64,000 nt of DNA from Bhargavaea cecembensis DSE10 (GTDB lineage: Bacteria; Bacillota; Bacilli; Bacillales_A; Planococcaceae), in assembly GCF_000348905.1 (NCBI RefSeq), contig NZ_AOFT01000011.1:1-64000 (forward strand), given 5' to 3'. A model generated the notes under the pieces. That model made no database searches. It was not told the origin of the DNA and saw only the letters and a list, made by a program, of their open reading frames with translations. Below are positions 37,512 through 44,674 of this stretch, in pieces. Position 1 is the stretch's first letter. The number at the start of each line of letters is the position of its first letter. Position numbers and translations under genes: made by a program.

Positions 37512-37826
37512 ATGGCACTCGAAAAACTGCGCGGCCCACAGACCGACGCCCTGTTCGAGGCGATCCTCGAACTGCGTGACCTGGATGAATGCTACCGCTT
37601 CTTCGACGACCTCGCGACGATCAGCGAGGTCCAGTCGCTCTCGCAGCGTCTGAACGTGGCGCGGATGCTGAAGATGGGCTACACGTACGAAAACATCAAA
37701 AACGAAACCGGTGCCTCCACCGCCACCATCTCCCGCGTCCGCCGCTGCTTCGATTACGGCTCCGGCGGCTACGGCGAGATCCTGGAGCGCATGGACGAAA
37801 AGGACAAGGAAGAAGAAAAGGCGTAA
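37512..37826 (+). CDS. yerC: TrpR-like transcriptional regulator YerC
   Basis: 104 residues of the YerC/YecD subfamily of Trp repressor-like DNA-binding proteins. DLATISEVQSLSQRLNVARMLKMGYTYENIKNETGASTATISRVRRCFDYGSGGY is the helix-turn-helix with its recognition helix. The start is ATG 37512, with AAAGGAGGTG six bases upstream; an in-frame GTG at 37503 lies inside that site. 41 bp after yerB, likely the same transcript. Its ligand and targets are not evident. Confidence 0.9.
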   Translation: MALEKLRGPQTDALFEAILELRDLDECYRFFDDLATISEVQSLSQRLNVARMLKMGYTYENIKNETGASTATISRVRRCFDYGSGGYGEILERMDEKDKEEEKA

Positions 37827-37868
37827 TTGCAATATTGCGCGCCGATTCATTCCATTAGGAGATGAACA

Positions 37869-38420
37869 ATGAGCAAGCCATTACTCTTTCCGGAATTGGA
37901 AACGGAACGGCTGATCTTGAGAAATGTAAGAGAAGAGGATACAGACTTTATCTACAAACACTTCAGCAATGAGAAGGTTTGTGAGTATCTTTACGATGAA
38001 GTGAATTTCACAAAAAGAGAAGAAGCAGCCGAACTGGTGGATTTCTATTCCGACCCAGAAAATAAGGGTTACAACAGATGGGTTTTAGTCAAGAAGGATC
38101 ATGGCGAACGGATTGGAACCTGCGGATTTCATCTGTGGGACCGCACCAATCATATTGCCGAGCTCGGTTATGATCTGTACCCGGAATTTTGGAGCCAGGG
38201 CTATATGAAAGAAGCACTGACCGCTGTGATCGGGAGCGGCTTTGACAATATGCAGCTGAACCGGATCAATGCCTATGTCGCCTTGGATAACCAGAAGTCA
38301 TGCAAACGATTGTCGGCCCTCAATTTTAATAATGAAGGCATCTACAGAGACAAGCACTTTTATAAAGGGAAATATTATGACCACTATTCTTTTTCGCTGT
38401 TAAAAAGAGAGTGGCAATGA
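37869..38420 (+). CDS. GNAT N-acetyltransferase (RimJ/RimL type)
   Basis: 183 residues. TERLILRNVREEDTDFIYKHFSNE at 13-36, ELGYDLYPEFWSQGYMKEAL near 97-116 (acetyl-CoA loop region) and NRINAYVALDNQKSCKRL near 136-153 place it with RimJ/RimL-like acetyltransferases, which modify protein N-termini or small amines. The substrate is unknown. RBS is TTAGGAG. Composition is clearly more AT-rich than yerC, and the gene has no counterpart at this spot in B. subtilis, so it opens an accessory block. Confidence 0.85.
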   Translation: MSKPLLFPELETERLILRNVREEDTDFIYKHFSNEKVCEYLYDEVNFTKREEAAELVDFYSDPENKGYNRWVLVKKDHGERIGTCGFHLWDRTNHIAELGYDLYPEFWSQGYMKEALTAVIGSGFDNMQLNRINAYVALDNQKSCKRLSALNFNNEGIYRDKHFYKGKYYDHYSFSLLKREWQ

Positions 38421-38448
38421 AGCTTGGAGAGAGACTCCGAGCTTTTTT
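38421..38448 (+). terminator. Terminator after the GNAT gene
   Basis: AGCTTGGAG, loop AGAGA, CTCCGAGCT, then six T. Confidence 0.88.
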
Positions 38449-38594
38449 ATGTTGGATGAAACTTCTGATGATTTTGACGGGCATGTGTGCCGTTATATGG
38501 TATGATTTTCTGGAATGCGCGCGCCCTGACAGCACGAAAAATCGAATCTCGAAATATGGTACAAACTAAAGATTGGGATGGGGGACGGGGGAAA

Positions 38595-39434
38595 TTGACG
38601 AAGTATCAGGAGCTTTATGACTTTCTCATTAGTAAAGCCACGAAATTAACAGAGGAATGGTACGAGGGATTGGATAAAGCCTCATCAGGAGGCGTCTATA
38701 CTACGAATGATCCTAAAGAACTTGCATTCCTTAAAAGTCAAAACAAAAAGTTTCATCAAATTTTCTTTAGCGTTTTTACCGCAGAAGAAGGGTTATTAAA
38801 TGAGTTGGAAGACTGGATCGTGATGGTCGCTTCTGATCAACGCCATCTGGAGACTTCCTCGACTCTGATACTGGGTGAATTCTATAGAACACGAAATCAA
38901 TATCTCAGGTTAATCGATCAATTTGCGGCTACGCCTGAAAATCAGTATTCACCTGAGGATAAGGAAGCGTGGGAAAAGCTGATTATCGGCACAATGGATA
39001 AAGTTACTGTATGGTTTTTCGATGAGTATGAGCGACACGCGATGAAAAAGTTAAGCGCTCACCGGGAGCTTATTAAGAAGTTAAGCTCACCTTTAATCAC
39101 GATTACAAAAAGTATCGGATTGCTGCCGCTTATTGGCGATATTGATAGTGAACGTGCCAATCTCATACTCGAGAATGCACTAAGGCAAAGCAATGAAAAA
39201 CGGCTTGAAAGCCTTTATATCGACTTATCCGGAGTCGTAACGATCGATACAATGGTCGCCCAACAAATCTACCAATTGTCCGAGGCGCTAACGCTATTGG
39301 GAGTTAAAACAATCCTGTGCGGAATCAGACCTGAGATTGCTCAAACAGCTGTTCATTTGGGGCTTTCGTTTGAGAATATCCCAACCTATTCAACATTGGA
39401 AAATGCCCTGTCCTTAAACGCGAATGGTGTTTAG
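38595..39434 (+). CDS. RsbR-family stressosome paralogue (STAS domain)
   Basis: 279 residues. The N-terminal non-heme globin-like sensor domain (TKYQELYDFLISKATKLTEEWYEGLDKASSGGVY...) is followed by a STAS domain. The phosphorylatable threonines of RsbR proteins are conserved in DLSGVVTIDTMVAQQIYQ and GIRPEIAQTAVHLGL. In the family these proteins form the stressosome with RsbS and RsbT and control sigma-B. The start chosen is TTG 38595, with GGGGGA nine bases upstream; upstream in-frame codons do not match the family. It is AT-rich and far from any rsb operon in the window, so it is an orphan sensor or a transferred gene. Confidence 0.85.
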   Translation: MTKYQELYDFLISKATKLTEEWYEGLDKASSGGVYTTNDPKELAFLKSQNKKFHQIFFSVFTAEEGLLNELEDWIVMVASDQRHLETSSTLILGEFYRTRNQYLRLIDQFAATPENQYSPEDKEAWEKLIIGTMDKVTVWFFDEYERHAMKKLSAHRELIKKLSSPLITITKSIGLLPLIGDIDSERANLILENALRQSNEKRLESLYIDLSGVVTIDTMVAQQIYQLSEALTLLGVKTILCGIRPEIAQTAVHLGLSFENIPTYSTLENALSLNANGV

Positions 39435-39487
39435 TACTCAGAGTTTTAGCAGGTAAGGCTTCACGATTAAGACCTATCAACCTAAAT

Positions 39488-39523
39488 GACGTCCTGACTA
39501 AATCAGTCGGGACGTCTTCTTTT
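39488..39523 (+). terminator. Terminator after the RsbR paralogue
   Basis: GACGTCCTGACT, loop, AGTCGGGACGTC, then TTCTTTTC. Confidence 0.85.
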
Positions 39524-39595
39524 CAATGTCTTGGATTACTGAATTCACGAGTCTTCAACTAATCGAAAGAGTTCAAAGCGGAAGGGGGATCAGTC

Positions 39596-39982
39596 ATGCG
39601 GGCACTGGAGATCGTCGCCTATCATCGAGAGCGTGACATCGGGGAGGTGGATGCATTCAATCCGCAGATGGAGCTAGCGGGATTTGTGGCGAGGGGAGAG
39701 CACGGAATTCCCGGAAGGCGTTATTTTGTCAGGACAGAGGGGAGCGTTCATACCCATCATGTACATATGTTTGCCACCGGTTCGGACCAGGTAAAGCGCC
39801 ATCTCGCATTCCGTGACTATCTCAGGGAGCATCCGGATGAAGCGGAGCGGTACCGCAGCCTTAAGATGCGGATTGCTGAAGAAGGCGTGAGGGATGTGAA
39901 GCACTACCAGGAGCGGAAAGGACCGCTGATCCGGGAACTGCAGGAGAAGGCAGAGTCCTGGGTGCAGGAACGTGAGGTTTGA
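39596..39982 (+). CDS. GrpB family protein lacking its N-terminal part
   Basis: 128 residues. GEHGIPGRRYFVRTEGSVHTHHVHMFATGSDQVKRHLAFRDYLREHPDEAERY is the conserved core of GrpB proteins (nucleotidyltransferase-like fold, function unproven). Family members are about 165-180 residues and begin with a PYDPxW segment and the GSTAVPG motif; both are missing. The frame opens at about the strand after that motif (LEIVAYHRERDIGEVDAFN). An ATG with GGAAGGGGGA in front is present, so a shortened protein may still be made. Probably a decayed gene or a truncated relic. Confidence 0.7.
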   Translation: MRALEIVAYHRERDIGEVDAFNPQMELAGFVARGEHGIPGRRYFVRTEGSVHTHHVHMFATGSDQVKRHLAFRDYLREHPDEAERYRSLKMRIAEEGVRDVKHYQERKGPLIRELQEKAESWVQEREV

Positions 39983-39990
39983 CTGTCCAT

Positions 39991-40608
39991 CTACCGTTTC
40001 CTGATCAAGATCTTTCGGTACATTCCATTCATCATAAGCGGGCGGTCTTCGGCCACGTGCAGTGCCTCGCTGTGACGGCTGTACAATTTGCCGAACGCCA
40101 GGCCGATGTCTGTTCCAAGGGTTTTGATAACAGGCCGGATCAGCCTTTTTCCAAGAGAAAGTTTGCTTTCTTCAGGGGCAAATTTATCGAAAATCAAAAG
40201 AGTCCCGCCCAGCTTCAGGACACGCGACATTTCCCCGAAACACCGGTCGGGATCAGGGACGACTGAGAGGATGAGACTTGCGACAACAACATCGAATTGG
40301 TTGGCCTCAAACTCCAGTTGTTGTGCATCCATTTCAATAAAGCGGATGTCTGTCTCACTGAACTTCTTCCTGGCCTGATCCAGCATATCCGGAGAATAGT
40401 CGATGGCCGTGATATCGGGGGAATGGCGGTCGATCAGTTCCAGGTCCGCCCCGGTACCGATCCCGACGAAAAGGATCTTCTGGCCCTCAGTGAACACAAT
40501 GTTCGAGAATACTTGCTGCCTGGCTTTCAGGAAACTGCCCGAGTTAAAGAAGCGGTCATAGATGGGCGACCAGACCCTGTAGACGATCCTGTTCCAACGG
40601 TTATTCAT
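39991..40608 (-). CDS. Class I SAM-dependent methyltransferase
   Basis: 205 residues. ILFVGIGTGADLELI near 44-58 is motif I, DYSPDMLDQARKKF near 69-82 binds the adenine-ribose, FDVVVASLILSVVPDPDRCFGEMSRVLKLGGTLLIFD near 105-141 covers motifs II and III. The N-terminus (WNRIVYRVWSPIYDRFFNSGSF) recalls ubiquinone/phospholipid methyltransferases. The substrate is not known. RBS is GGGAG. Convergent with the GrpB-like gene, 8 bp apart. Confidence 0.85.
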   Translation of the reverse strand: MNNRWNRIVYRVWSPIYDRFFNSGSFLKARQQVFSNIVFTEGQKILFVGIGTGADLELIDRHSPDITAIDYSPDMLDQARKKFSETDIRFIEMDAQQLEFEANQFDVVVASLILSVVPDPDRCFGEMSRVLKLGGTLLIFDKFAPEESKLSLGKRLIRPVIKTLGTDIGLAFGKLYSRHSEALHVAEDRPLMMNGMYRKILIRKR

Positions 40609-40684
40609 GGCTTCAGCTCCCAGTTTCTCATGGTCATTTTAATATGACGTTTCTGAGCCGTGATGTAAATGATTCTGCCGATAC

Positions 40685-40718
40685 TAAAAAACGCCCCGAT
40701 CCAAAACGGTCAGGGCGT
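40685..40718 (-). terminator. Terminator of the MBL-fold gene, overlapping its stop
   Basis: On the minus strand ACGCCCTGACC pairs with GGATCGGGGCGT, followed by TTTTTTAG. The 5' arm includes the stop codon at 40710-40712. Confidence 0.8.
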
Positions 40719-41546
40719 GACTTTCTCAATGTCGGCAATAATCGAATTCACGATATGGAGCGAATCCCATTCACCGCCTGAAACGCTGATGATCGGATAG
40801 TCTTTCGGGTACAGCGACTTCCGGATCTCTTCAGCCGGAAGGCCTTTTTTGTGGAGCATTTCCACCTCGCTATAGATGTACTCAAGGTGGTCCAGCTTTT
40901 GGCGAAGTTTCTCTCTGCCATCAGCGATATAGCCTGCATGGCAGCAGAACAATGCCCCGAAGTCGAGTGCAAGCAGCCTGCGGATGGAGTCCATCCGCTC
41001 CGGAATCGATTCGTCCGCCATGATAACCTTTGTCTTCGGCGCCACGTATAGGTCGCCGGAAAAGAGGATGCCCGTCTGCGGGTCAAACAGGCTGATATGA
41101 TCCGATGCATGACCCGGCGTTTCGATCACTGTCCACCGGCGTGTGCGGGAACGGATCGTTTCCGGAACCGTCCTGGCCGTGAAGGACTTGCGCTTTCCCC
41201 AAACCGCCTGACGGTATGCCGGATACGGAGTGTCCTCGGCGCAAATGTCGGTTCCTTTTTCATGAACAAAGACCGGCACTTCCCGGCGGTCAAGGATGGC
41301 CGGCACATTCCCGGAATGGTCTTCGTGGCTATGTGTCAGGACAATCTGATCGAACGGTGCCTGCTCGAGGGCGGGCATAATATCAGCTTCGAGAGACTGC
41401 GGGCCGGTATCCACCAGCATGCCGTCGGTGAGAAAAGCAAAGACCTTCCCCATGACCGGATGCGTCAGTTCAAGGCAGGTCACGCCATTGTGTTCATACG
41501 AACGGAGCAAAGAACTCACTTCCCTTTTTGGTGAATAGTCATTCAT
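40710..41546 (-). CDS. MBL-fold metallo-hydrolase
   Basis: 278 residues. THSHEDHSGN near 71-80 is the HxHxDH metal site, GHASDHISLF near 150 supplies the next histidine, FSGDLYVAPK near 166 the bridging aspartate, and FCCHAGYI near 202 the last histidine. The C-terminal helices (REKLRQKLDHLEYIYSEVEMLHKKGL) match glyoxalase II-like and lactonase-like MBL proteins. The substrate is not predictable. The start at 41546 has only a weak binding site, so the exact N-terminus is uncertain. Confidence 0.83.
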   Translation of the reverse strand: MNDYSPKREVSSLLRSYEHNGVTCLELTHPVMGKVFAFLTDGMLVDTGPQSLEADIMPALEQAPFDQIVLTHSHEDHSGNVPAILDRREVPVFVHEKGTDICAEDTPYPAYRQAVWGKRKSFTARTVPETIRSRTRRWTVIETPGHASDHISLFDPQTGILFSGDLYVAPKTKVIMADESIPERMDSIRRLLALDFGALFCCHAGYIADGREKLRQKLDHLEYIYSEVEMLHKKGLPAEEIRKSLYPKDYPIISVSGGEWDSLHIVNSIIADIEKVTP

Positions 41547-41620
41547 TTTAAGGAATTCGGGAAAGTTTTCAGGATTCCTGCTTTAATAGAGGGAGCAGGT
41601 TGCGAAGGGGGATGTGAAGA

Positions 41621-42952
41621 ATGAAGATTGCAGGGAAGACAGTGGATGAATGGATCGGAACCCATCCGGTCATCAGTCAGGTGATGAAGGCGGAGGAAGT
41701 ATTCTGGGCAAATCCGATCTACCAACCGGTCCGGGAAGCAGAGACCGGCCTGTCGATCGATGATGTAAAAGACGCGGAGGCACGTCTTCGCCGGTTTGCG
41801 CCTTATATCGCGAAGGTGTTTCCGGAGACAAAGACTTCCGGCGGAATCATTGAATCGCCTCTGAAAGAGATTCCTGAAATGAAAAAGTGGCTGGAACAGG
41901 AGTCCGCTGTTGGGATTACGGGGCAGTTCATGCTCAAGTGTGACAGCCATCTGCCGATTTCCGGTTCCGTGAAGGCGCGCGGGGGCATCTATGAGGTGCT
42001 GAAGCATGCGGAGGACCTGGCTATTGAGCATGGACTCCTAAATGAGTCGGATGATTATTCGGTGCTTGCCGAACCTCGCTTCCGCGAGTTCTTCTCGAAG
42101 TATTCGATTACGGTCGGTTCTACCGGGAACCTGGGCCTCAGCATCGGCATCATGAGCGCCAAGATGGGCTTCCGCGTGACGGTCCATATGTCGAGCGACG
42201 CGAAGGAATGGAAAAAGAACATGCTCCGCGAAAAAGGCGTGAACGTCGTCGAGCATCCGGATGACTACAGCAAGGCGGTCGAAGAGGGGCGACGACAGTC
42301 GGAGGCGGACCCAAACGATCACTTTGTCGATGACGAGAACTCGAAGACCCTGTTCTTCGGCTACTCGGTCGCAGCGTTGCGACTGAAACGGCAGCTTGAG
42401 GAACAGGGGATCGAGATCGGTGAGGAGCGGCCACTGTTCGTTTATCTGCCTTGCGGTGTAGGGGGAGGGCCCGGGGGCATTGCGTTCGGCCTCAAGCAGG
42501 TGTTCGGCGACCATGTCCACTGCTTTTTCGCAGAGCCGACACACGCTCCATGCATGCTGCTCGGTCTCGTCACCGGCAAGCATGATAAAGTGTCGGTACA
42601 GGAATTCGGCCTGGACAACAGGACGGATGCGGACGGCCTCGCAGTCGGCCGCCCGTCCGGTTTCGTCGGCAAAGTGATGGAGCGGCTGCTCGCCGGTTCG
42701 TTTACCGTGGATGACGACAAGTTGTACCGGCTCCTGGCGAAGATGAGCGAACTGGAAGACATCCGTCTGGAGCCGTCCGCTTTGGCCGGCGTGCCGGGAG
42801 CGGTGCATGTCGCCAAGACCGGCTTTTATGCTTCGGTGCATCCGGGGATGAAGGGCAGGATGGACCGCGCCGTCCACATCGCCTGGGCAACCGGCGGGGG
42901 AATGGTGCCGGAAGATGTCATGGCGTCTTATATTGAGCGTGGAAGAGAATAA
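41621..42952 (+). CDS. dsdA: D-serine ammonia-lyase
   Basis: PLP enzyme that turns D-serine into pyruvate and ammonia, used for D-serine detoxification and catabolism. 443 residues, as in DsdA. The PLP lysine lies in [18 protein letters not shown] near 112-129, with [16 protein letters not shown] (PLP phosphate loop and substrate) near 161-176 and [14 protein letters not shown] near 284-297. Closed by its own terminator. It has GC-rich housekeeping-like composition although it lies in the accessory block. Confidence 0.95.
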   Translation: MKIAGKTVDEWIGTHPVISQVMKAEEVFWANPIYQPVREAETGLSIDDVKDAEARLRRFAPYIAKVFPETKTSGGIIESPLKEIPEMKKWLEQESAVGITGQFMLKCDSHLPISGSVKARGGIYEVLKHAEDLAIEHGLLNESDDYSVLAEPRFREFFSKYSITVGSTGNLGLSIGIMSAKMGFRVTVHMSSDAKEWKKNMLREKGVNVVEHPDDYSKAVEEGRRQSEADPNDHFVDDENSKTLFFGYSVAALRLKRQLEEQGIEIGEERPLFVYLPCGVGGGPGGIAFGLKQVFGDHVHCFFAEPTHAPCMLLGLVTGKHDKVSVQEFGLDNRTDADGLAVGRPSGFVGKVMERLLAGSFTVDDDKLYRLLAKMSELEDIRLEPSALAGVPGAVHVAKTGFYASVHPGMKGRMDRAVHIAWATGGGMVPEDVMASYIERGRE

Positions 42953-42959
42953 GAGGTGG

Positions 42960-42987
42960 AACGCCGGCTGCGTGCCGGCGTTTTTTA
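42960..42987 (+). terminator. Terminator after dsdA
   Basis: ACGCCGGC (42961-42968), loop TGCGT, GCCGGCGT (42974-42981), then T run. Confidence 0.9.
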
Positions 42988-43001
42988 TGTCGTCTTGGGG
43001 G

Positions 43002-43050
43002 AAGCGCGCATAGAATTGCCGTAAGCGCGCATAGAGACCTATGCGCGGTC
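43002..43050 (+). repeat. Two-unit 21-bp tandem repeat after dsdA
   Basis: AAGCGCGCATAGA at 43002-43014 and 43023-43035, 21 bp apart, with different 8-nt fillers. An inverse partner (CTATGCGCG) follows at about 43039. Same period as the other arrays, different core. Confidence 0.65.
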
Positions 43051-43145
43051 ACGCGTTTTATTTAACAATTTTCCCAAATAAGATGTAACCGCCGGACATC
43101 TTTGTAGGCTGTTTTGAATACAGTTCTTGTTAGAGGTGATGTAAA

Positions 43146-43586
43146 GTGCCGAGAGTGAAATATAGGGAGAAGGACATTGATTTAATTGCACGAATGATGC
43201 GGGCAGAGGCTGAGGGTGAAGGGAAACTTGGGATGCTTATGGTTGGGAATGTCATTGTAAATCGAACAGTAGCTGATTGTTTAGATTTTAGGGATGTAAG
43301 AACCATAGAGGATGTAATTTTTCAGGTTCAAGGTGGAAATTATTCCTTTGAAGCGGTACAAAAAGGTAATTTGTTTTACAGTCCGGCAAGAGAAGTAGAG
43401 AGAAGATTGGCACGACAAGTAGTAAAGTATTGGGGACAACATCCTTCCAAGTATGCTCTTTGGTATTTTAATCCGTATGCTCCGTGTCCGCCTTCATGGT
43501 ATGATCAACCATTTTCAGGACAATATAAACAACATTGCTATTATGAGCCACAGGCTAATACATGCGATAGTGTTTATAGTTACTAA
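43146..43586 (+). CDS. cwlJ: Spore cortex-lytic type cell wall hydrolase (CwlJ-like)
   Basis: 146 residues, matching CwlJ over its length: DIDLIARMMRAEAEGEGKLGMLMVGNVIVNR at 10-40 (catalytic Glu in AEAEGEG), FRDVRTIEDVIFQ, FEAVQKGNLFYSPA, and YALWYFNPYAPCPPSWYDQPFSGQYKQHCYYEPQANTC near 102-139. In spore formers this SleB-family (Hydrolase_2) enzyme degrades cortex peptidoglycan during germination and usually needs GerQ. There is no signal peptide, as in CwlJ. The start is GTG with GAGGTG upstream. The gene is far more AT-rich than its neighbours and is not at this locus in B. subtilis, so it looks transferred or relocated. Confidence 0.85.
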   Translation: MPRVKYREKDIDLIARMMRAEAEGEGKLGMLMVGNVIVNRTVADCLDFRDVRTIEDVIFQVQGGNYSFEAVQKGNLFYSPAREVERRLARQVVKYWGQHPSKYALWYFNPYAPCPPSWYDQPFSGQYKQHCYYEPQANTCDSVYSY

Positions 43587-43662
43587 AAAAAGCATGGTGA
43601 GGTTGTTGCTTGTTCTTCACGCTAACGGGAAGTTATATGTAGTATGATTTTTGGCCGTATTC

Positions 43663-43768
43663 GTGATTTCGAAGTTCACCAAATCACTCCTCTAGCGGGG
43701 CATCGAACCCCGCCATCCCGACATCAGGCGCTATGTCGCCTGATGTACGCTTTGCCTTCAGGCGAAAG
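43663..43768. other. Series of four hairpins between cwlJ and pcrB; possible structured RNA
   Basis: H0 GTGATTT (43663-43669) with AAATCAC (43681-43687); H1 GCGGGG (43695-43700) with CCCCGC (43708-43713); H2 CATCAGGCG (43722-43730), loop CTATGT, CGCCTGATG (43737-43745); H3 CTTTGCC, TTCA loop, GGCGAAAG (43749-43768). None is followed by a T run. On the minus strand H1 looks like a tRNA T-arm (CGGGG-TTCGATG-CCCCG), but no acceptor or anticodon arm fits. No ORF is supported in 43587-43903. Confidence 0.45.
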
Positions 43769-43858
43769 GTCTCTCTCCCGTTTCACTACACAAGAATACC
43801 TCCACTGAAACACTCCTTTCGACGGCACCCCAAAACAGCCGCCGGATGGAGTCTTTTT

Positions 43859-43867
43859 TGTTATAAT
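43859..43867 (+). promoter_or_regulatory. Extended -10 promoter of pcrB
   Basis: TGTTATAAT (TGnTATAAT form) 37 bp before the pcrB start; no clear -35 hexamer. Confidence 0.45.
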
Positions 43868-43903
43868 GGGGGGACGCAAACTATAGACAGGTGGTACTGC
43901 ATC

Positions 43904-44602
43904 ATGGAGTTTCTAGAATGGCGGCATGTGTTTAAACTGGACCCGGCCAAGGAGATCAGTGATGAGGCGCTGGAGCGGGTGTGCGAGTCGGGGACGGACG
44001 GCCTGATCGTCGGCGGAACTGACAATGTGACGCTCGATAATGTGCTTGCGCTTCTTATGCGGATCCGCAGGTATTCGGTGCCGGTTGTCCTCGAGGTTTC
44101 GGACGCCGAGGCGATCACGCCGGGCTTCGACGGCTTCCTGATTCCGACCGTCCTGAACACGGACGACGCCTCCTGGATCAAGGGCCATCAGTTCGCGGCA
44201 ATCCGCGAGTACGGCGACCTGATGGACTTCAGCGAAATCCTTGCGGAAGGCTATGTCATCCTGAATCCTGACTGCAAGGCGGCCAGGCTCACAGGGGCGA
44301 AGGCCCCCCTCGAAACTGAAGATGTCATCGCCTATGCCCGGCTTGCGGAGCATTTCTTCCGCCTGCCCGTCCTATACCTGGAGTACAGCGGCAGATACGG
44401 CGACCCGGAGACGGTGAGCCGCACCGCCCGAGTGCTGAAAGACACCCGCCTCGTCTACGGCGGCGGCATCCGCGGAGCGGAACAGGCTGCCGAGATGGCG
44501 AAATTTGCCGACACGGTCGTCGTAGGCAACATCGTCTATGAAGACCTGAAAGCGGCTCTGAAAACCGTCCGCGCGGTGAAAGAAACGAAAAAGACTATTT
44601 AA
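43904..44602 (+). CDS. pcrB: Heptaprenylglyceryl phosphate synthase
   Basis: Joins heptaprenyl diphosphate to sn-glycerol-1-phosphate, giving a bacterial archaea-type ether lipid precursor. 232 residues, TIM barrel. WRHVFKLDPAKEIS at 6-19, GTDGLIVGGTDNVT near 31-44, YLEYSGRYGDPE near 160-171 and YGGGIRGAEQAAEMA near 187-201. The start is ATG 43904 with CAGGTGG upstream; the in-frame opening from 43733 crosses the promoter and hairpins. Position directly before pcrA is as in B. subtilis. Confidence 0.94.
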   Translation: MEFLEWRHVFKLDPAKEISDEALERVCESGTDGLIVGGTDNVTLDNVLALLMRIRRYSVPVVLEVSDAEAITPGFDGFLIPTVLNTDDASWIKGHQFAAIREYGDLMDFSEILAEGYVILNPDCKAARLTGAKAPLETEDVIAYARLAEHFFRLPVLYLEYSGRYGDPETVSRTARVLKDTRLVYGGGIRGAEQAAEMAKFADTVVVGNIVYEDLKAALKTVRAVKETKKTI

Positions 44603-44616
44603 TTCCCATAAAAATA

Positions 44617-44647
44617 GAGCAGACTGGAGCCAAACTCCCGTCTGCTC
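44617..44647. terminator. Hairpin between pcrB and pcrA
   Basis: GAGCAGACTGGAG (44617-44629), CCAA loop, CTCCCGTCTGCTC (44635-44647). There is no T run on the + strand, so read-through to pcrA is expected; on the minus strand it is followed by TATTTTTATGG. Confidence 0.5.
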
Positions 44648-44674
44648 GCACGCTTCATATAGAAAGGAGCCACC

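Noticed and set aside
43680-43800. tRNA gene on the minus strand
   Set aside because: Only a T-arm-like hairpin is present; no matching acceptor stem, D-arm or anticodon arm could be found, and the adjacent 9-bp stem is too long.
43733-43903. 57-residue N-terminal extension of pcrB
   Set aside because: It covers the promoter and hairpins and is absent from PcrB proteins; ATG 43904 has a binding site and matches the family start.
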